A stretch of 64,000 nt of DNA from Galeruca laticollis (GCA_963921935.1 OY998175.1:304567484-304631483); one strand, 5' to 3'. Positions 43,839 through 54,910 are shown, counted from the stretch's first letter. The notes: a model not told the origin generated them from the letters alone. A program made the numbers and translations.

Positions 43839-46600
43839 CATTACTGCTGTTGTTTAAAGTATTTTCCAGAGATTCACTTATGTTGCATGCTAGTCTGTTG
43901 GTATGATATAGCGGACACTCAACCAAAAAATGTTTCACTGTTAACGGCTGCTCACAAATAACACATTCTGGTCTCGGTGTTCGGGAAAGTAAGTACTCAT
44001 GAGTAGCTCGAGTAAGACCTAGACGTAACCTTGTGATGATGATTTGATGTCTTTGATTTTCGGTAAAAGTTAGCCAGGGTGTTATGTAGGGTTTAATTCT
44101 CTAAGTTTTGCGTGTGAGCTCCTCCATATGTCATTCCATTTTTGTTTTGCTTTATTGCGAATAAATGTTTTTAGATCGGTGTATAAGGGCTTAATGATTG
44201 CTATGGTATTAAGTAGTGCTGCTTTTTTGGCGAGTTGATCGGCCATCTCATTACCTTTTATGCCTATGTGTGCAGGAACCCACAGGAAATGTATGTTTTT
44301 TCCTATCGATTGAAGATGATGAATTTCTTGTTTGATCATCAGTACGAGGAAATTTTTCGAATATGTGCTTCTCAATAATTTCAAGGAGTTTAAAGAGTCT
44401 GTAAGTATAACTGTCTTTTCGTAGTTCGATGTTGTTACGTACTTTACTGCTTCTAGTATTGCATAAAATTCTCCTGTTAGAATTATTGCATACTTTGAAA
44501 GTTTGAATTGTACATTGTTTGTAGGAGTTACAATGACTGCACCTAGTCCGTCATTTTGTTTGGATGCGTCAGTGTATATTTCGGTATAATTGGGATATTT
44601 TTGCATGGTCTCGTTAAAATGTTGGATGAGGGTTTGTATACTAGTGCTTTGTTTGGAAAAACATGAAAGATGAGTGTTTATATGTGGTGGATTAATTTTC
44701 CAGGGTGGAGTGAAGTTATAAGTTTCGATTTTTGAAGAAGAGATGTTGGATATATTGAGACTGTTTTTATAGTGCTGGATTCTTACGTAAAATGGCTCTG
44801 TTTGAATATTAGGTGAGACTGGATCTACGTTTTTATTAAATGTGTGATGGTGGGTTAAAATAAGAGGATTGCTGTTATTTTTGAGGCATATGAGAGACTT
44901 AGGATTTGTCTTCTAAGTTCTAGTGGGGCTTCTCCGGCTTCACAGTATAGGCTGTCTATTGGTGTGGTTCTGTAGGCTCCTAGTATAATGCGTAATGCTG
45001 TATTGTGTAATACGTCTAATTGTTTGAGTATTGTAACTTTTGCTGATGCATAAGCAATACAGCCATAATCAATTTTTGATCTGATAAGTGTTTGATAGAT
45101 GTTTAAGAGTAATCTGCCATCGGCTCCCCAATGTTTGTTTGATAGACATTTCAATAAATTAAGTCCTTTTTGAAAGTCTTTAATTAGTTGTGTTATATGG
45201 GCTTTCCAATTTAGTTTCTCATCGAATATAAGTCCTAGGTATTTTATCATATTGGTGTACTTGAGAGTAGTATTGTAGATTTCCATATGAGGTTTGTGGT
45301 TAATTGGTTGTTTTGAGAATATTATGCACCGTGACTTGCTGGGCGAGAAATGAAAACCTGTCGCTCTTGACCATTTTTCCATCGTTATGAGTTGTTTTTG
45401 AAGTATCGTTGCACATGCAGATAATGTCCTGCTTTTTACAAAAATGATCAAGTCATCCGCATACATTCGGATCTGTATTGGTTTTTCTATATCTCTAGTT
45501 ATATCGTTCATGGCTAGGAGAAATAAATTTGGACTAATAATTGATCCTTGGGGTGTTCCATTTTCTTGTTTTTGGATAGAACAAGTTGTCCTATTGACTC
45601 TAACCTGAAATGTTCTGTCACATAAAAAGTTCTGTATGAAAGCTAGAATGTTACCTTGATATCCTAGGTTGCTTAGCTTTGATACTATGTTGTGTTTTCA
45701 AGTTGTTTCGAAAGCTTTATTTACATCAAAATAGATGGCCATGCAGTGTTCTTTATTTGAGAATGCTTCTTTAATATGAGTTTCTAAATCAATTATGTTG
45801 TCTAATGTTGATCTATTTGTTCTAAATCCTGATTGCTCCGGAGTCAGATGTCCTTTGCTTTCTAGGTCCCAAAGAAGTATTTTATTTATTATTTTTTCGA
45901 ACAGTTTGCATAGCTCGCTAGTTAACGAAATGGGTCTATAAGAATCTGCTAGAAGGGGTGATTTAGAAGGTTTTAAGATGGGGATTGTGATTGCCTTTCT
46001 CCATGTGTTAGGATATAGATGTTGGCTCCAAACACTGTTGTATATTTGCAAGAGGTGATGTTTCGCAGATGAAGGCAGTCCAATTTGCTTTATTTAGTCT
46101 CCAACGTTGTAAGGGTATTGTATCGTGAGAACGTTTAGTGGTGTTGGTAATTGTTATTGGGAAGTGATCGCTGTCATATATGTCCTTATTACTTTGCCAA
46201 GAGAGTTGTGGTAGAATATTAGGTGTGCATAGACTGAGATCAATTGCTGAAGGAGTGCCCGCTGTTATGTTGAATCTGGTGCCACTGCCGTCATTCAATA
46301 TAGCTATGTTAGCGCAGTTGAATGTCTCATATAGTTGCTTTCCTCTTGAATCGTTTGACCTGGATCCCCAAGCAATGTTGTGCCCGTTGAAATCGCCTAT
46401 AATTAGCCTGGGAGAAGGGATTTGTTTAAATAACGCATCCAGTCCCTTGGGATCTGCATGTATGTTAGGCGGGAGGTATAAGTTGCATATATTTCGGTTG
46501 GAGCTTTAATTTCAATGGCTACCGCTTCAATGTTGGTAGTGATGTTTAAGAAATGTTTCTTGATGATGTATTTGAACAATTGATCCAATATCTCACTCCG
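43839..46600 (-). pseudogene. I-clade LINE with RNase H, 5' truncated
   Basis: Minus-strand order: endonuclease remnant (DSDHFPITITN at about 46160, with TAGTPSAIDLSLCTP), RT region WRKAITIPILKPSKSPLLAD, YRPISLTSELCKLFEKI, GFRTNRSTLDNIIDL, motif A IYFDVNKAFETT, motif B NGTPQGSIISPNLFLLAMND, motif C IRMYADDLIIFV, then YLGLIFDEKLNWKAHI. RNase H: YTEIYTDASKQNDGLGAVIV, LTGEFYAILEAVKY, ILTDSLNSLK, WVPAHIGIKGNEMADQLA with all four catalytic positions. A C-terminal CVICEQPLTVKHFLVECPLY zinc motif closes the ORF near 43850. Frame breaks near 46050, 45700, 44860 and 44080; the endonuclease N-terminus is lost. Confidence 0.92.
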
Positions 46601-46899
46601 ACGCGCGAGTTAAATTTATTCTGTAAAAAATATACTTTTTAAAAATATTTTATTAAACTTAGTGATCAGTTACGTTTGAAGTTACAATTATGACTATTTT
46701 CTTTTTTAGTTTACAAAAATGAGAAAATTTATTATAATGCTGAATAGAAGAAAAAAAAATATATGATAACAAAATTATATTAATTGTAAACAGGATGTCT
46801 CCACGTGATTGCTGATTAAGATTAAAATTATAAATTCAATAATGTGGGAAACGTCCTGTCAGCAATTTAACAATAATATTAACAGGATGTCTCCATATG
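46601..46899. other. No gene seen; duplicated ACAGGATGTCTCCA motif
   Basis: AT-rich. AACAGGATGTCTCCA occurs at 46790 and again at 46881, about 90 bp apart, with AACGTCCTGTCAG in between. This may be a small repeat end, otherwise non-coding. Confidence 0.4.
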
Positions 46900-47165
46900 A
46901 CTCGCGCATCTTTTGAGAAATATTTACCCGAAGAACAGAAAACAAAAAGAAGCTGAATTCATGGACTCATAATCCTTTTGTATCCAACTTGCAAATGCCC
47001 GAAAGTCTGTCAAACGAGATATATGAATCTCTTTTAGAAATGCCGTCAGATACAAATATGGAGTCACTCTTCAAAACGACGCCTCTAAACGATTTTTGGT
47101 GAAGAATTCGTGATGAACATCCAAAGCTTGCCAAATTGGCTGATTCATATGACATAAAGACATTT
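46900..47165 (+). pseudogene. hAT transposase fragment (ZBED-like), C-terminal region
   Basis: In two frames: FEKYLPEEQKTKRKLN, then NPFVSNLQMPESLSNEIYES and LLEMPSDTNMESLF, TTPLNDFW followed by an in-frame stop, then RIRDEHPKLAKLA. This is the N-P-F-x...F-W...E-x-P-x-L stretch preceding the dimerisation helix of SCAND3/ZBED5-like hAT proteins. The helix itself (A-x-x-T-x-L-C-E) is replaced by other sequence at about 47145. Confidence 0.65.
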
Positions 47166-47625
47166 CTAGACCACTACATCTTCAATATGTTTATTTTTGG
47201 TAACAATCACGTCAATATTTATCAGCCAGCTTACAAAATTTGAACCAAAACTCTATCAATACGATTCTTTTCATTTTTGAGTAGCTTTTACTGTACAAAG
47301 AATTTTAAATTGGGAAAAGCAATCATTTTCGGGAATCGGCATATTGCAAAATAAAAATATTTCTGACAGTGTTTGGTGGTTTGTGGACGATACCGGTCAG
47401 AAATAGGGGTATTTAAATCATGAAATTACTGAGAAACGGATTTAAAAGGATTGTATGAAGTTGATGCATACACTCGAACCAATAAGTTTTCAAAGTGGAA
47501 AGACTTCCAATAAATGAACTAAAGTAAGAAAAAATCAAGAATAAACGGTAACCTCTCAAGACACAACAGTAACAAAAAAATAAATATTTATATATATACA
47601 CACACAGACATTTATAGAATCAAAT

Positions 47626-49739
47626 TTGACGACGTTGAGAAGGTTAATTATCTCAGAAACAAGTGAGTTCCTTTTTAATAATTTTTCAAGTAAACAGCAG
47701 GTCACTTATAATAAATTATTTCATAAAGTTAAAATTAAAAAACTTTCGAAGGTTAATCAGCTGATTGACAATCAATTTAAGTTATTATTAAAATCAAAAT
47801 CTACATGGATACGAAATATTTCAAACACAATTCCAGAGGATATTTCACAATTTTTTGCTCTGGGACCCAAGTTTAGTGTGGAACCTGTCATCTTGAAAGA
47901 TATTTCCATGAAATCAATTTTATCAGATGTTGACTACCTCGCCACAACCATTGCAGATTCTAAGGTTAGAAACATCACTGTGGCTCGAGCTACTAATATA
48001 ATTACAAACTACATTCATAAACCTCATTCTAATTCTTTATTTCATAATTTGTTACTAAAGTCTAAAGCTTTTTTGAAATCAAACCCACATCTGATCTTAA
48101 CACAATCAGATAAGGGGAATGTCACAGTTGTCATGGACAAGCAACAATATGTTGATTTGTCCAATGACATCATTTTAAATAATAATTCATATGTAGAGTT
48201 AACCTCTGACCCTACCTCTTCTATACAGAGGAAAGGTAACAACTTAGTGAAATATCTTTATAATAAACATCAAATAGACTTATCATGTAAGAAAAAGCTC
48301 ACATGTTACAATGGTGTTTCCCCTAAGTTCTATGAACTACCTAAAGTTCATAAACCAGTCCTTTCTGTGAGGCCTATAGTGACTTCGATAGGAGCCCCCA
48401 CTGAACGCATTGTACAGTTTTGTACAGAAATTTTGACTAACGCTTACGATTATGAAAACGTTCATTATATTAAAGATTCATTTGAAGTCCCGGAAAAGTT
48501 CGATAATTTCATGATTCCAGATAGTTATGTTCTGTTCAGTCTGGATGTAGTCTCGTTGTTTAGTAACTTTTATCTTGATGCTTGTTTGAGAGCAATCGAT
48601 AAGAGTTGGGAGCGTATTAGTGTCCATTGCTCCATCCAGAAGGATGCCTTTTAGAAGTTAATTGTTTTTCTTTTTGATAGTACTTATTTTGCTTTTAACA
48701 ATAAACTTTATAAACAAACTTTTGGTACTCCTATCGGTGCCTCTATTTCTCCTATCTTAGCAGCATATGCCATGGACGATTTGCTCGATACTGTCATAAC
48801 CAGTACTTTCATTTACTCCTTTGTTCATTAAGAAGTATGTGGATGATATTATTGTGGCACTTCGTAGAGAGGGCCTAGATGAGACCTTCAACAGTTACGA
48901 TCCTCATATACAGTTCACATTGGGAAAAGAAGACAACGAAAATTCCGTACCTTTCTTAGACACTAAGTTCATTCGTAAAAATAATACTATTATCATCGAT
49001 TGGTACAGGAAACCTTGCAGTTCTGGTAGATATTTAAATTTCCATTCTTACCACAAACATTCTATGAAGGTGAACTTGGTAAAACAAATGAAGCAGAGAG
49101 TCCTTAGAATTTCAAATAATGTCTTCCATAATAAAAATCTTAACATTTTATTCAACCTTTTCTTGGATAGCTCTTATCCAAGAACTTCATTTGATAAATT
49201 ATTGTTCAGCACATCTAATACCATGGAACTGCTGGCTGATGATAGCCATCCTAACGTGGCCCAAATGGATGTTGGCGCTGTTACGACCCCTACTCATCCA
49301 ATTTTCGCTTCCTCTCCATACATTAAAGACATTACTCCGAGACTTGCCAGATTGTTCCGGGCATATGGTAATTTCAAAATTGCTAACAAGACAGCTCTAA
49401 CAATTAGATCAATTTTTACTAGAGTTAGAGATAAATGTTCGTTAACTTCTCTTACTAATGTTGTGTATAACGTTCCATGTGGGGACTGTGATAAGCAATA
49501 TTGGTCAGACTTTAAGATCACTTTCTAACCGCATCGTTTCACATAAGAGTGATTGTAGATTACATCTAGGACGTTGCGCTTTAGCAAATCATGTTCATTC
49601 CCTTGACCATCGTATGAATTTCGAAGCTGTAAAGGTATTGGCGACAGAGTTTAACAAAATTAAGAGATCATTTTTAGAAATGGCTTTTATTTCACAATTT
49701 AACTATGTCATTAACAAAAAACTGACACAGACCACTTGA
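47626..49739 (+). pseudogene. Penelope-like element of a third family, decayed
   Basis: Plus strand, 342 open codons first: N-terminal helical region, HLILTQSDKGNVTVVMDK, then GVSPKFYELPKVHKPVLSVR (the PLE P-K-x-H-K-P block), and motif A SYVLFSLDVVSLFSN. After a stop at 48652, motif B TFGTPIGASISPILAAYAMD, a shift, motif C IKKYVDDIIVALR, VPFLDTKFIRKNN and SGRYLNFHSYHKHSMK. The C-terminus is a GIY-YIG nuclease relic: VVYNVPCGDCDKQY, then in another frame NIGQTLRSLSNRIVSHKSDC and LANHVHSLDHRMNFEAVKVL. Canonical Penelope layout. Frame breaks near 48652, 48825 and 49500. It is followed at 50013 by a hammerhead-like inverted repeat that may be its terminal repeat. Confidence 0.92.
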
Positions 49740-49904
49740 GTGAGATTTAATCCTTTTTGTTGTCCTTGGATTACAACTATAACCTTCCTTCCACAAGTGA
49801 CAATCACGTTCCCCCAATTGACACTACCCTTTTTGCGGATAGCTAGCATATATCCACCTCTCCTTTTGGGTGCATTGGTGTTGGTAGATGCACCCAATAT
49901 CACT

Positions 49905-49917
<13 letters not shown>

Positions 49918-49985
<68 letters not shown>
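49918..49985. repeat. (TA)n microsatellite
   Basis: TA dinucleotides with one interruption (ATACATAT at 49938), directly left of the 149-bp inverted repeat; a second tract follows it at 50320-50365. Confidence 0.93.
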
Positions 49986-49987
<2 letters not shown>

Positions 49988-50012
49988 AGATAGTCTTTGC
50001 CGACTAATTAGG

Positions 50013-50318
50013 TATAAAACCACGAATATTGGGGTAACGGCAAGTTAATTTAAAGAAAACTCTTGTTACTGTTTTTCTCCCAAGCTTTCGGAAACGTTTA
50101 TTTCCATTATCAAGGATAAGTAAATTGAGATTGTTATAAATTGGTAAATATAATTATATTTTAATTTTTTTTTTTTCAAATATAATTATATTTACCAATT
50201 TATAACAATCTCAATTTACTTATCCTTGATAATGGAAATAAACGTTTCCGAAAGCTTGGGAGAAAAACAGTAACAAGAGTTTTCTTTAAATTAACTTGCC
50301 GTTACCCCAATATTCGTG

Positions 50319-50326
<8 letters not shown>
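50013..50326. repeat. Near-perfect 149-bp inverted repeat
   Basis: Arms 50013-50161 and 50178-50326 are inverted copies around a 16-bp T-rich spacer. Each contains CTTGATAATGGAAATAAACG then TTTCCGAAAGCTT, resembling a hammerhead core (CTTGATAA for CTGATGA, stem II GGAAA/TTTCC, GAAA). Both ends abut TA tracts. Probably PLE terminal repeats in inverted arrangement without coding sequence. Confidence 0.85.
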
Positions 50327-50367
<41 letters not shown>

Positions 50368-50458
50368 CATAATTATTACTTTAACTCTAATAATTACTAT
50401 ATTACAATATTAATAATATTATTATTTTACATTCGCCTAATTGCTTTTGTTTGTCTCT

Positions 50459-50662
50459 TTAGCTGGCATTAACTTTCTCAATATCTTCAACTGTGTAAGT
50501 TTTATTATTATATAAACCTCTTATTTTTGAAATATATTTTTCCTCTTCTTCTTTCTTATGAATGCAATATTCAACCCTCCTGCATTCTTCTTTTCCATCT
50601 AAACGTAAACTATCACATCGCAGGCCATTCTCGAATGGGTACTTGATGTCATGTTTATCTAC
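50459..50662 (-). CDS. Unidentified open frame, 68 codons without ATG
   Basis: Open on the minus strand between a TGA (50665-50663) and a TAA (50461-50459). It reads VDKHDIKYPFENGLRCDSLR, then a Lys/Glu-rich HKKEEEEKYISKIRG and ends YTVEDIEKVNAS. Its composition looks coding rather than random, but I do not recognise a family. It may be a retroelement remnant or a C-terminal exon fragment. There is no start codon. Confidence 0.25.
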   Translation of the reverse strand, partial: VDKHDIKYPFENGLRCDSLRLDGKEECRRVEYCIHKKEEEEKYISKIRGLYNNKTYTVEDIEKVNAS

Positions 50663-50984
50663 TCAACTAATTGTTGGCATCATTGACTGTCAACTGATCC
50701 CTCCAATTTAGAAGGAAAACGATATCATTTCCTGGCCGGCTTTTGACAAAAAAAGCACTCGTGTTCGTTTGTCTGCAAAATGGTGTTAGATATTGGCTTT
50801 TTTAGTCATCTTAATGTGATTGTGCTATTTTAAACCTTTGTTACTTAACTGTTTCATATTTCAAATATCCGTAGTTTATTATTGTACAACATAATGGAGT
50901 TTAACCTCAACTCGGAGGTAAATTTCGCACCTGTTGCGATTTCTTGCCTATTGTATCTTACTTATTGACTACAGTACCTTAATG

Positions 50985-51099
50985 CTGTTTTTTCCATTTC
51001 AGTATTCCTGATGATGAGGATAATCATCCTCGAAAGCTCGAAAATTTTCCGTTTAGAGTACACTTTTTTCCTTTCTCTTGCTGCATACCCCAATATTCA

Positions 51100-51137
<38 letters not shown>

Positions 51138-51150
51138 TATATATATATAA
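50985..51150 (+). repeat. PLE-type terminal motif followed by TA repeats
   Basis: CCTGATGATGAGGATAATCA then TCCTCGAAAGCTCG: core CTGATGA, a perfect 6-bp stem II (GAGGAT/ATCCTC) and GAAA, but no recognisable stem III plus GTC. The following TACCCCAATATTC-TTTTATATATA matches the end of the inverted repeat at 50300-50326, so both belong to one PLE-like family. Confidence 0.55.
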
Positions 51151-51194
51151 ATATATATTTATGTGAGGGATACTTTCTTTTTTAGTATATATAC

Positions 51195-51438
51195 ATATAT
51201 CTAAAGTTTTAGGTCGTTTTTATAAAGTATAACTACGAAAAGACGGTTTAGGTTGGGATTACCATTATATATTAACGCTTCGGCTTACTTAAGCCTTTTA
51301 GATAGCCTGTAGATATATTTTAAAAAAGGCTTGAGTAAGTCGAAACATTAATATATGATAGTAATCCCCACTTAAACCGGCTTTTGTATTTATATTTTAT
51401 AAAAACGACCTAAAACCAAGAAAAACTTTAGATATATG
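51195..51438. repeat. Imperfect 110-bp inverted repeat
   Basis: CATATATCTAAAG...TTTTAGGTCGTTTTTATAAA on the left (51195) mirrors TTTATAAAAACGACCTAAAA...CTTTAGATATATG on the right (to 51438). The inner parts hold GCTTGAGTAAGTCGAAAC, a stem plus GAAAC of PLE type. Arms are diverged (about 85 percent). Confidence 0.7.
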
Positions 51439-51448
51439 AATATATAGG

Positions 51449-52243
51449 CATTTCCTGGCAGCTCAGTACTTTTTTGGAAAAACGCTCAGACCCATGGATT
51501 TTGTTTTCGAGGGGGACACAAAATTGGTTGGTTTATCATTTTGGTGGTAAAAATAGCGATTGGAGCGTTTTTGTTGCAAAAAAGTTGTTTCTTGGAGGAA
51601 GATAAGAGGGGAATGTCTGGTACTGATTTTAAATAGTAATTTAGTACATAGTTTGCGATTGATTTGACCAATTTTTGTTATACCTTTTAACGCTTTATAC
51701 ATGAATTAATCATGGTATATGCCACGGCAGAAAGGGTTGAAATTATCGAAATATTTTTCGGAAATAACCAATGCACTAATAGAACAGCACCAATATTTAA
51801 TGAGCGACATGAGAACAGTAACGTGCATCGAAAATATGTTATAGCTAAATTTCGGGAAACTGCATCAGTCGCCAATAAAAATACAATATTGAAAATCCCA
51901 TAAGGAATAAAGCCAAAGAAGTGGGGGTTTTAGGGCAAGTTTATGTAGATCCTACGTTAAGTACCTGCAAATTTGATACTGTGTGTTGTGTTAGTCGACG
52001 TAAGCTTCTAAATCAGTAAATTTACAAAACTACTGAACTACACGTACACGAATTTTACATCATTATAGAGGGAATTGAAAGACCTTTCAAATGATAAATC
52101 ATTCGAACCCATTTTCCATTTAAGGATCTAGGGGGGGTCTGCACGTGTTAACGTGATGTTTTGCCACTTTTATGTCCCCCTCGAAAACCAAATCGACGGG
52201 TCTGAGCGTTTTTCCAAAAAAGAACTAAACTGCCTGTAAATTC
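51449..52243. mobile_element. Non-autonomous mariner-like element with about 75-bp TIRs
   Basis: Left TTTTTTGGAAAAACGCTCAG (from 51470) and GTTTTCGAGGGGGACA are mirrored at the right by TGTCCCCCTCGAAAAC and CTGAGCGTTTTTCC (52174-52216). Outer bases (GGCAG near both ends) also correspond. Inside is only the N-terminal part of a transposase. About 0.8 kb in all. The TA duplication could not be located with certainty. Confidence 0.75.
51712..51990 (+). pseudogene. Mariner-like transposase N-terminal fragment
   Basis: VEIIEIFFGNNQCTNRTAPI, FNERHENSNVHRKYVIAKFR and ETASVANK match the N-terminal helical region of insect mariner-like transposases (E-R-x-E-I-I...Q-C-x-R-x-T-A-x-x-F-N). After a frame break, KEVGVLGQVYVDPTLST continues the HTH (L-G-x-x-x-x-D-P-x-x-S-T). 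The catalytic domain is absent: an internal deletion derivative. Confidence 0.75.
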
Positions 52244-52404
52244 CTCTGTTTCGTTTTAGATGCGCCACGCTGTATATATTCAATTAACAGCCCTGCTCCC
52301 AAGTTTTACACCCCTACTTGGTTATACCGTATTGACGACGGCTTGTATCACAGTTAGTTCTGCTCAGCTCCTTAAAATGTCTTTCCTTTTCCCCTTTTGA
52401 CATT

Positions 52405-52959
52405 TCAACGTTCAAGGTTTTGCCAAGCTCGCCTTTTTAATGTTTTGATTTCAGTCTTTAGCAGATTTTCTGCAGTCTTGTATTCTCCATATTTTTCTTC
52501 ACGCCGGTTTGGGTCATTTGTTATTCTCTGAAAGAGACGCCTCTTGTGATGAACATCTAAGATGGCCGCTTGTATTGACTCGTTCCACCAGTAGGGCAAG
52601 CGATAGTCCTCATTGCAGCAAACCCTCGGTGTGCATTCTTGGTAAGCCTTGCGAATGCGACTCACCAGATCAGAAACACTCGTAGGATCCAGCATACGTC
52701 TGGTCTTTCCTCTAAACATGTGAATTAGTAATTCTTTATTCGATTCACCAAACCTTGTTTTCCTTTTCTTCACTACAGGCTTCACGCTTAAGAGTTCGGT
52801 TGAAACAAACCTGTGTTCTGTCACGTCAGGATCCACAAGCACCGTCCACTGAGAGTCCTGTCGTTGTATTCGGTCACACACCACAGTAAGATCGATGTAT
52901 GATTGCCCAGTGTCTCTAACAAGCGTGGGGACAATAACCTCTCTGCGTGGTATACCCAT
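52405..52959 (-). pseudogene. LINE endonuclease C-terminus and linker (R1/LOA-like)
   Basis: 184 open codons on the minus strand. SYIDLTVVCDRIQ and TVLVDPDVTEHRFVSTEL form the end of an APE-type endonuclease; the conserved S-D-H-R is T-E-H-R, so the catalytic aspartate is changed. The linker YRLPYWWNESIQAAILDVHH and KTLKRRAWQNL is usual between EN and RT in R1/LOA LINEs. Nothing of the RT follows; sequence changes near 52400. Confidence 0.75.
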
Positions 52960-53235
52960 GAAAATCTGTTTTGATTATGTTTACAATCCACGAGTTATTA
53001 AAACATATTTTTCTTTGGTTTTTTCCTTTTCCCTGGGTCGGAAGATTTCAGACAGGAGTGCTACAGGCCGTCTCGATGTTGGTTGTTGTCCCGGAAACTT
53101 GGAATTAAATATGACAACAACGCTTTTATTTTGATGTGTACGTTACAAGGTCATTTCACTTTCAAAACTTATTGGTTCGAGTTTTTTTATAGCTCTTATC
53201 ATCTATCTGAATATAAAAATGAAAAAAGTAATATA
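52960..53235. other. No gene seen
   Basis: Short stretch between the LINE fragment and the foldback element. GGAATTAAATATGACAACAA at 53101 recurs inverted near 30297-30316 (TTGTCATATTTAATTCTAA), suggesting a shared dispersed repeat. Confidence 0.35.
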
Positions 53236-54513
53236 GTCCAGGAGGAATCGGCGCATGAGTACCGAAAACTATTCCACCTCCATTTTTTTATGCGATCCTC
53301 TTTGAATTGCCCTACTGATGCTATAAATGCATGTTGCCATGGGGCATAGTGCCATATTGTTTAAACCGAAATTGTTATTTTTCAACCGGACAAATTTTTT
53401 TATATTCTTTATTGAAATACAAATAAAAAAGGTCCTATGACTTTTCACGATAAAGTTAATATTTTTAGAGATATGAATTTTTAAAGGTTCGAAAAATCTA
53501 AAATTTGGGTACTTTTGACCCATGAAAAATAAATTAAAATATGAATAATAATTTTTTTAAATTCTTTATACAATAGTTAATAATATTCTTAATAGAGATT
53601 TGAGAAAATTTCATTGTTTATACCTGTTTTTTAATTGTTAATTTCGTGCGCTCACAAGTATGCGTCGCTAACTTTAAGTATCGCCATCTCTCTCTGACTT
53701 ATGCGCTGCATCGACCTCTCTGTGTCCTGAATCATTATCGGACGATGATATTGATTTATCGAAACAATTGTCAATTTTTTAGAATTTTCGATAACTTTTA
53801 TTATATTGTGGAATTAACTAGAGACCGTGAGTTTCATTTAAAAACACTAATATGAGCATTTTCCACGAAGTAAGGGTCGAGACAGTTAATTTCATTAATT
53901 TAATTATTAATAACATTGCTCTCTTTACCAATCTTGATAAAGTTAATGGTTTTTTAGATAAATGAATGATAATGATTCAGGACACAGGGAGACCGTATGC
54001 AGCGCATGAGTCAGAGAGAGACGGCGAAACTTAAAGGTAGCGACCCATACTTGTGAGCGCGCGAAATTAACAATTAAAAAACAGGTATCAACAATGAAAT
54101 TTTCTTGAATCTCTATTAAGAATATTATTAACTATTGTATAAAGAATTTAAAAAAAAATAGTATTTTTATTTTATTATATTTTTCTAATATATTTTTCAT
54201 GGGTCAAAAGTACCCAAATTTGAGAATTTTCGATCCTTTAAAAATTAATATCTCTAAAAATATTAACTTTATCGTGAAAAGTCATAGGACCTTTTTTATT
54301 TGTATTTCGATAAAGAATATAAAAAAAATTTGTCCGGTTGAATAATAACAATTTCTTCCAATTGTTTAAACAATTTCGGTTTAAACAATATGGCACTAGG
54401 TTGCCCCATGACAACATGCATTTATACCATCAGTAGGGCAATTCAAAGAGGATCGCATAAAAAAAATTGAGGTGGAATAGTTTTCGGTACTCATGCGCCG
54501 ATTCCTCCTGGAC
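53236..54513. mobile_element. Foldback element with about 505-545-bp arms and 7-bp TSD
   Basis: Begins GTCCAGGAGGAATCGGCGCA and ends with its inverse at 54513. Left arm 53236-53740 and right arm 53968-54513 mirror each other throughout (for example CCATGAAAAAT and ATTTTTCATGG; CTCACAAGTATG and CATACTTGTGAG). TAATATA flanks both ends (53229-53235, 54514-54520). No coding. The 227-bp loop holds a PLE pLTR fragment. Confidence 0.88.
53741..53890 (+). repeat. PLE pLTR fragment in the loop of the foldback element
   Basis: Starts inside the hammerhead core (GACGATGATATTG) and runs through GAAACAATTGTC and GGAATTAACTAGAGAC to the tip AGGGTCGAGACAGT at 53873-53886. The first part of the ribozyme (CT of CTGACGA and stem I) is missing. 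Confidence 0.85.
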
Positions 54514-54699
54514 TAATATATTCTCCAGTTGTACTTTGGTTAACGGGCTAAGTACTTACGGTAGCATTTCAATATGACACATAAATTTCATTTTAGATTT
54601 TACTAGGATGTGCCATGGCGCATCTAACGGTATTAGTCCGATGGAATTCTGTTTCAAATTACAATCTAAAAGGTAATAAAATATTCCAATACTGCTTAC

Positions 54700-54773
54700 C
54701 GTATGGTTTGAATTGGTTGAAGTAACATATTTACTTGCATTGCAGTTTGTACTTCCATCACAATACCTGATTT
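54700..54773 (-). CDS. CD36/scavenger receptor class B family, penultimate exon
   Basis: 74-bp exon on the minus strand, acceptor TTTCAG at 54779-54774 and donor GTAAGC at 54699-54694. It encodes KSGIVMEVQTAMQVNMLLQP then IQTIR(split). The pattern S-G-x-x-x...x-x-Q-x-N-[MV]-L-[LI]-x-P-I follows directly after the H-x-F-Y-I-x-x-E-P of the previous exon in CD36-family proteins (beta-barrel core of the ectodomain). Phase 0 upstream and phase 2 downstream fit the neighbours exactly: CCG|AAA and CG|A. It sits just outside the foldback element. Confidence 0.88.
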
Positions 54774-54910
54774 CTGAAATTACATAAATTTAAAATAAAT
54801 TAGTTAAAATTAACAGAAAATGAAATTAAACAACTTAATATACGAGTATTTATTGAATTTTTTTTTTACTTTTTCGCCCAACCTATCTAATATGCGAGAA
54901 AAGTAGCTCA

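Larger units (their letters stand above)
35500..54699 (-). other. Giant intron (19.2 kb) of the CD36-family gene
   Basis: Bounded on the minus strand by the donor GTAAGC at 54699-54694 and the acceptor TTGTAG at 35505-35500. Everything between, including the Tc1/hAT nest, pogo, the I-type LINE, a PLE, inverted repeats, a mariner MITE and the foldback element, is intronic if the gene model is right. No additional exon-like segment with CD36 similarity was seen. Confidence 0.8.
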
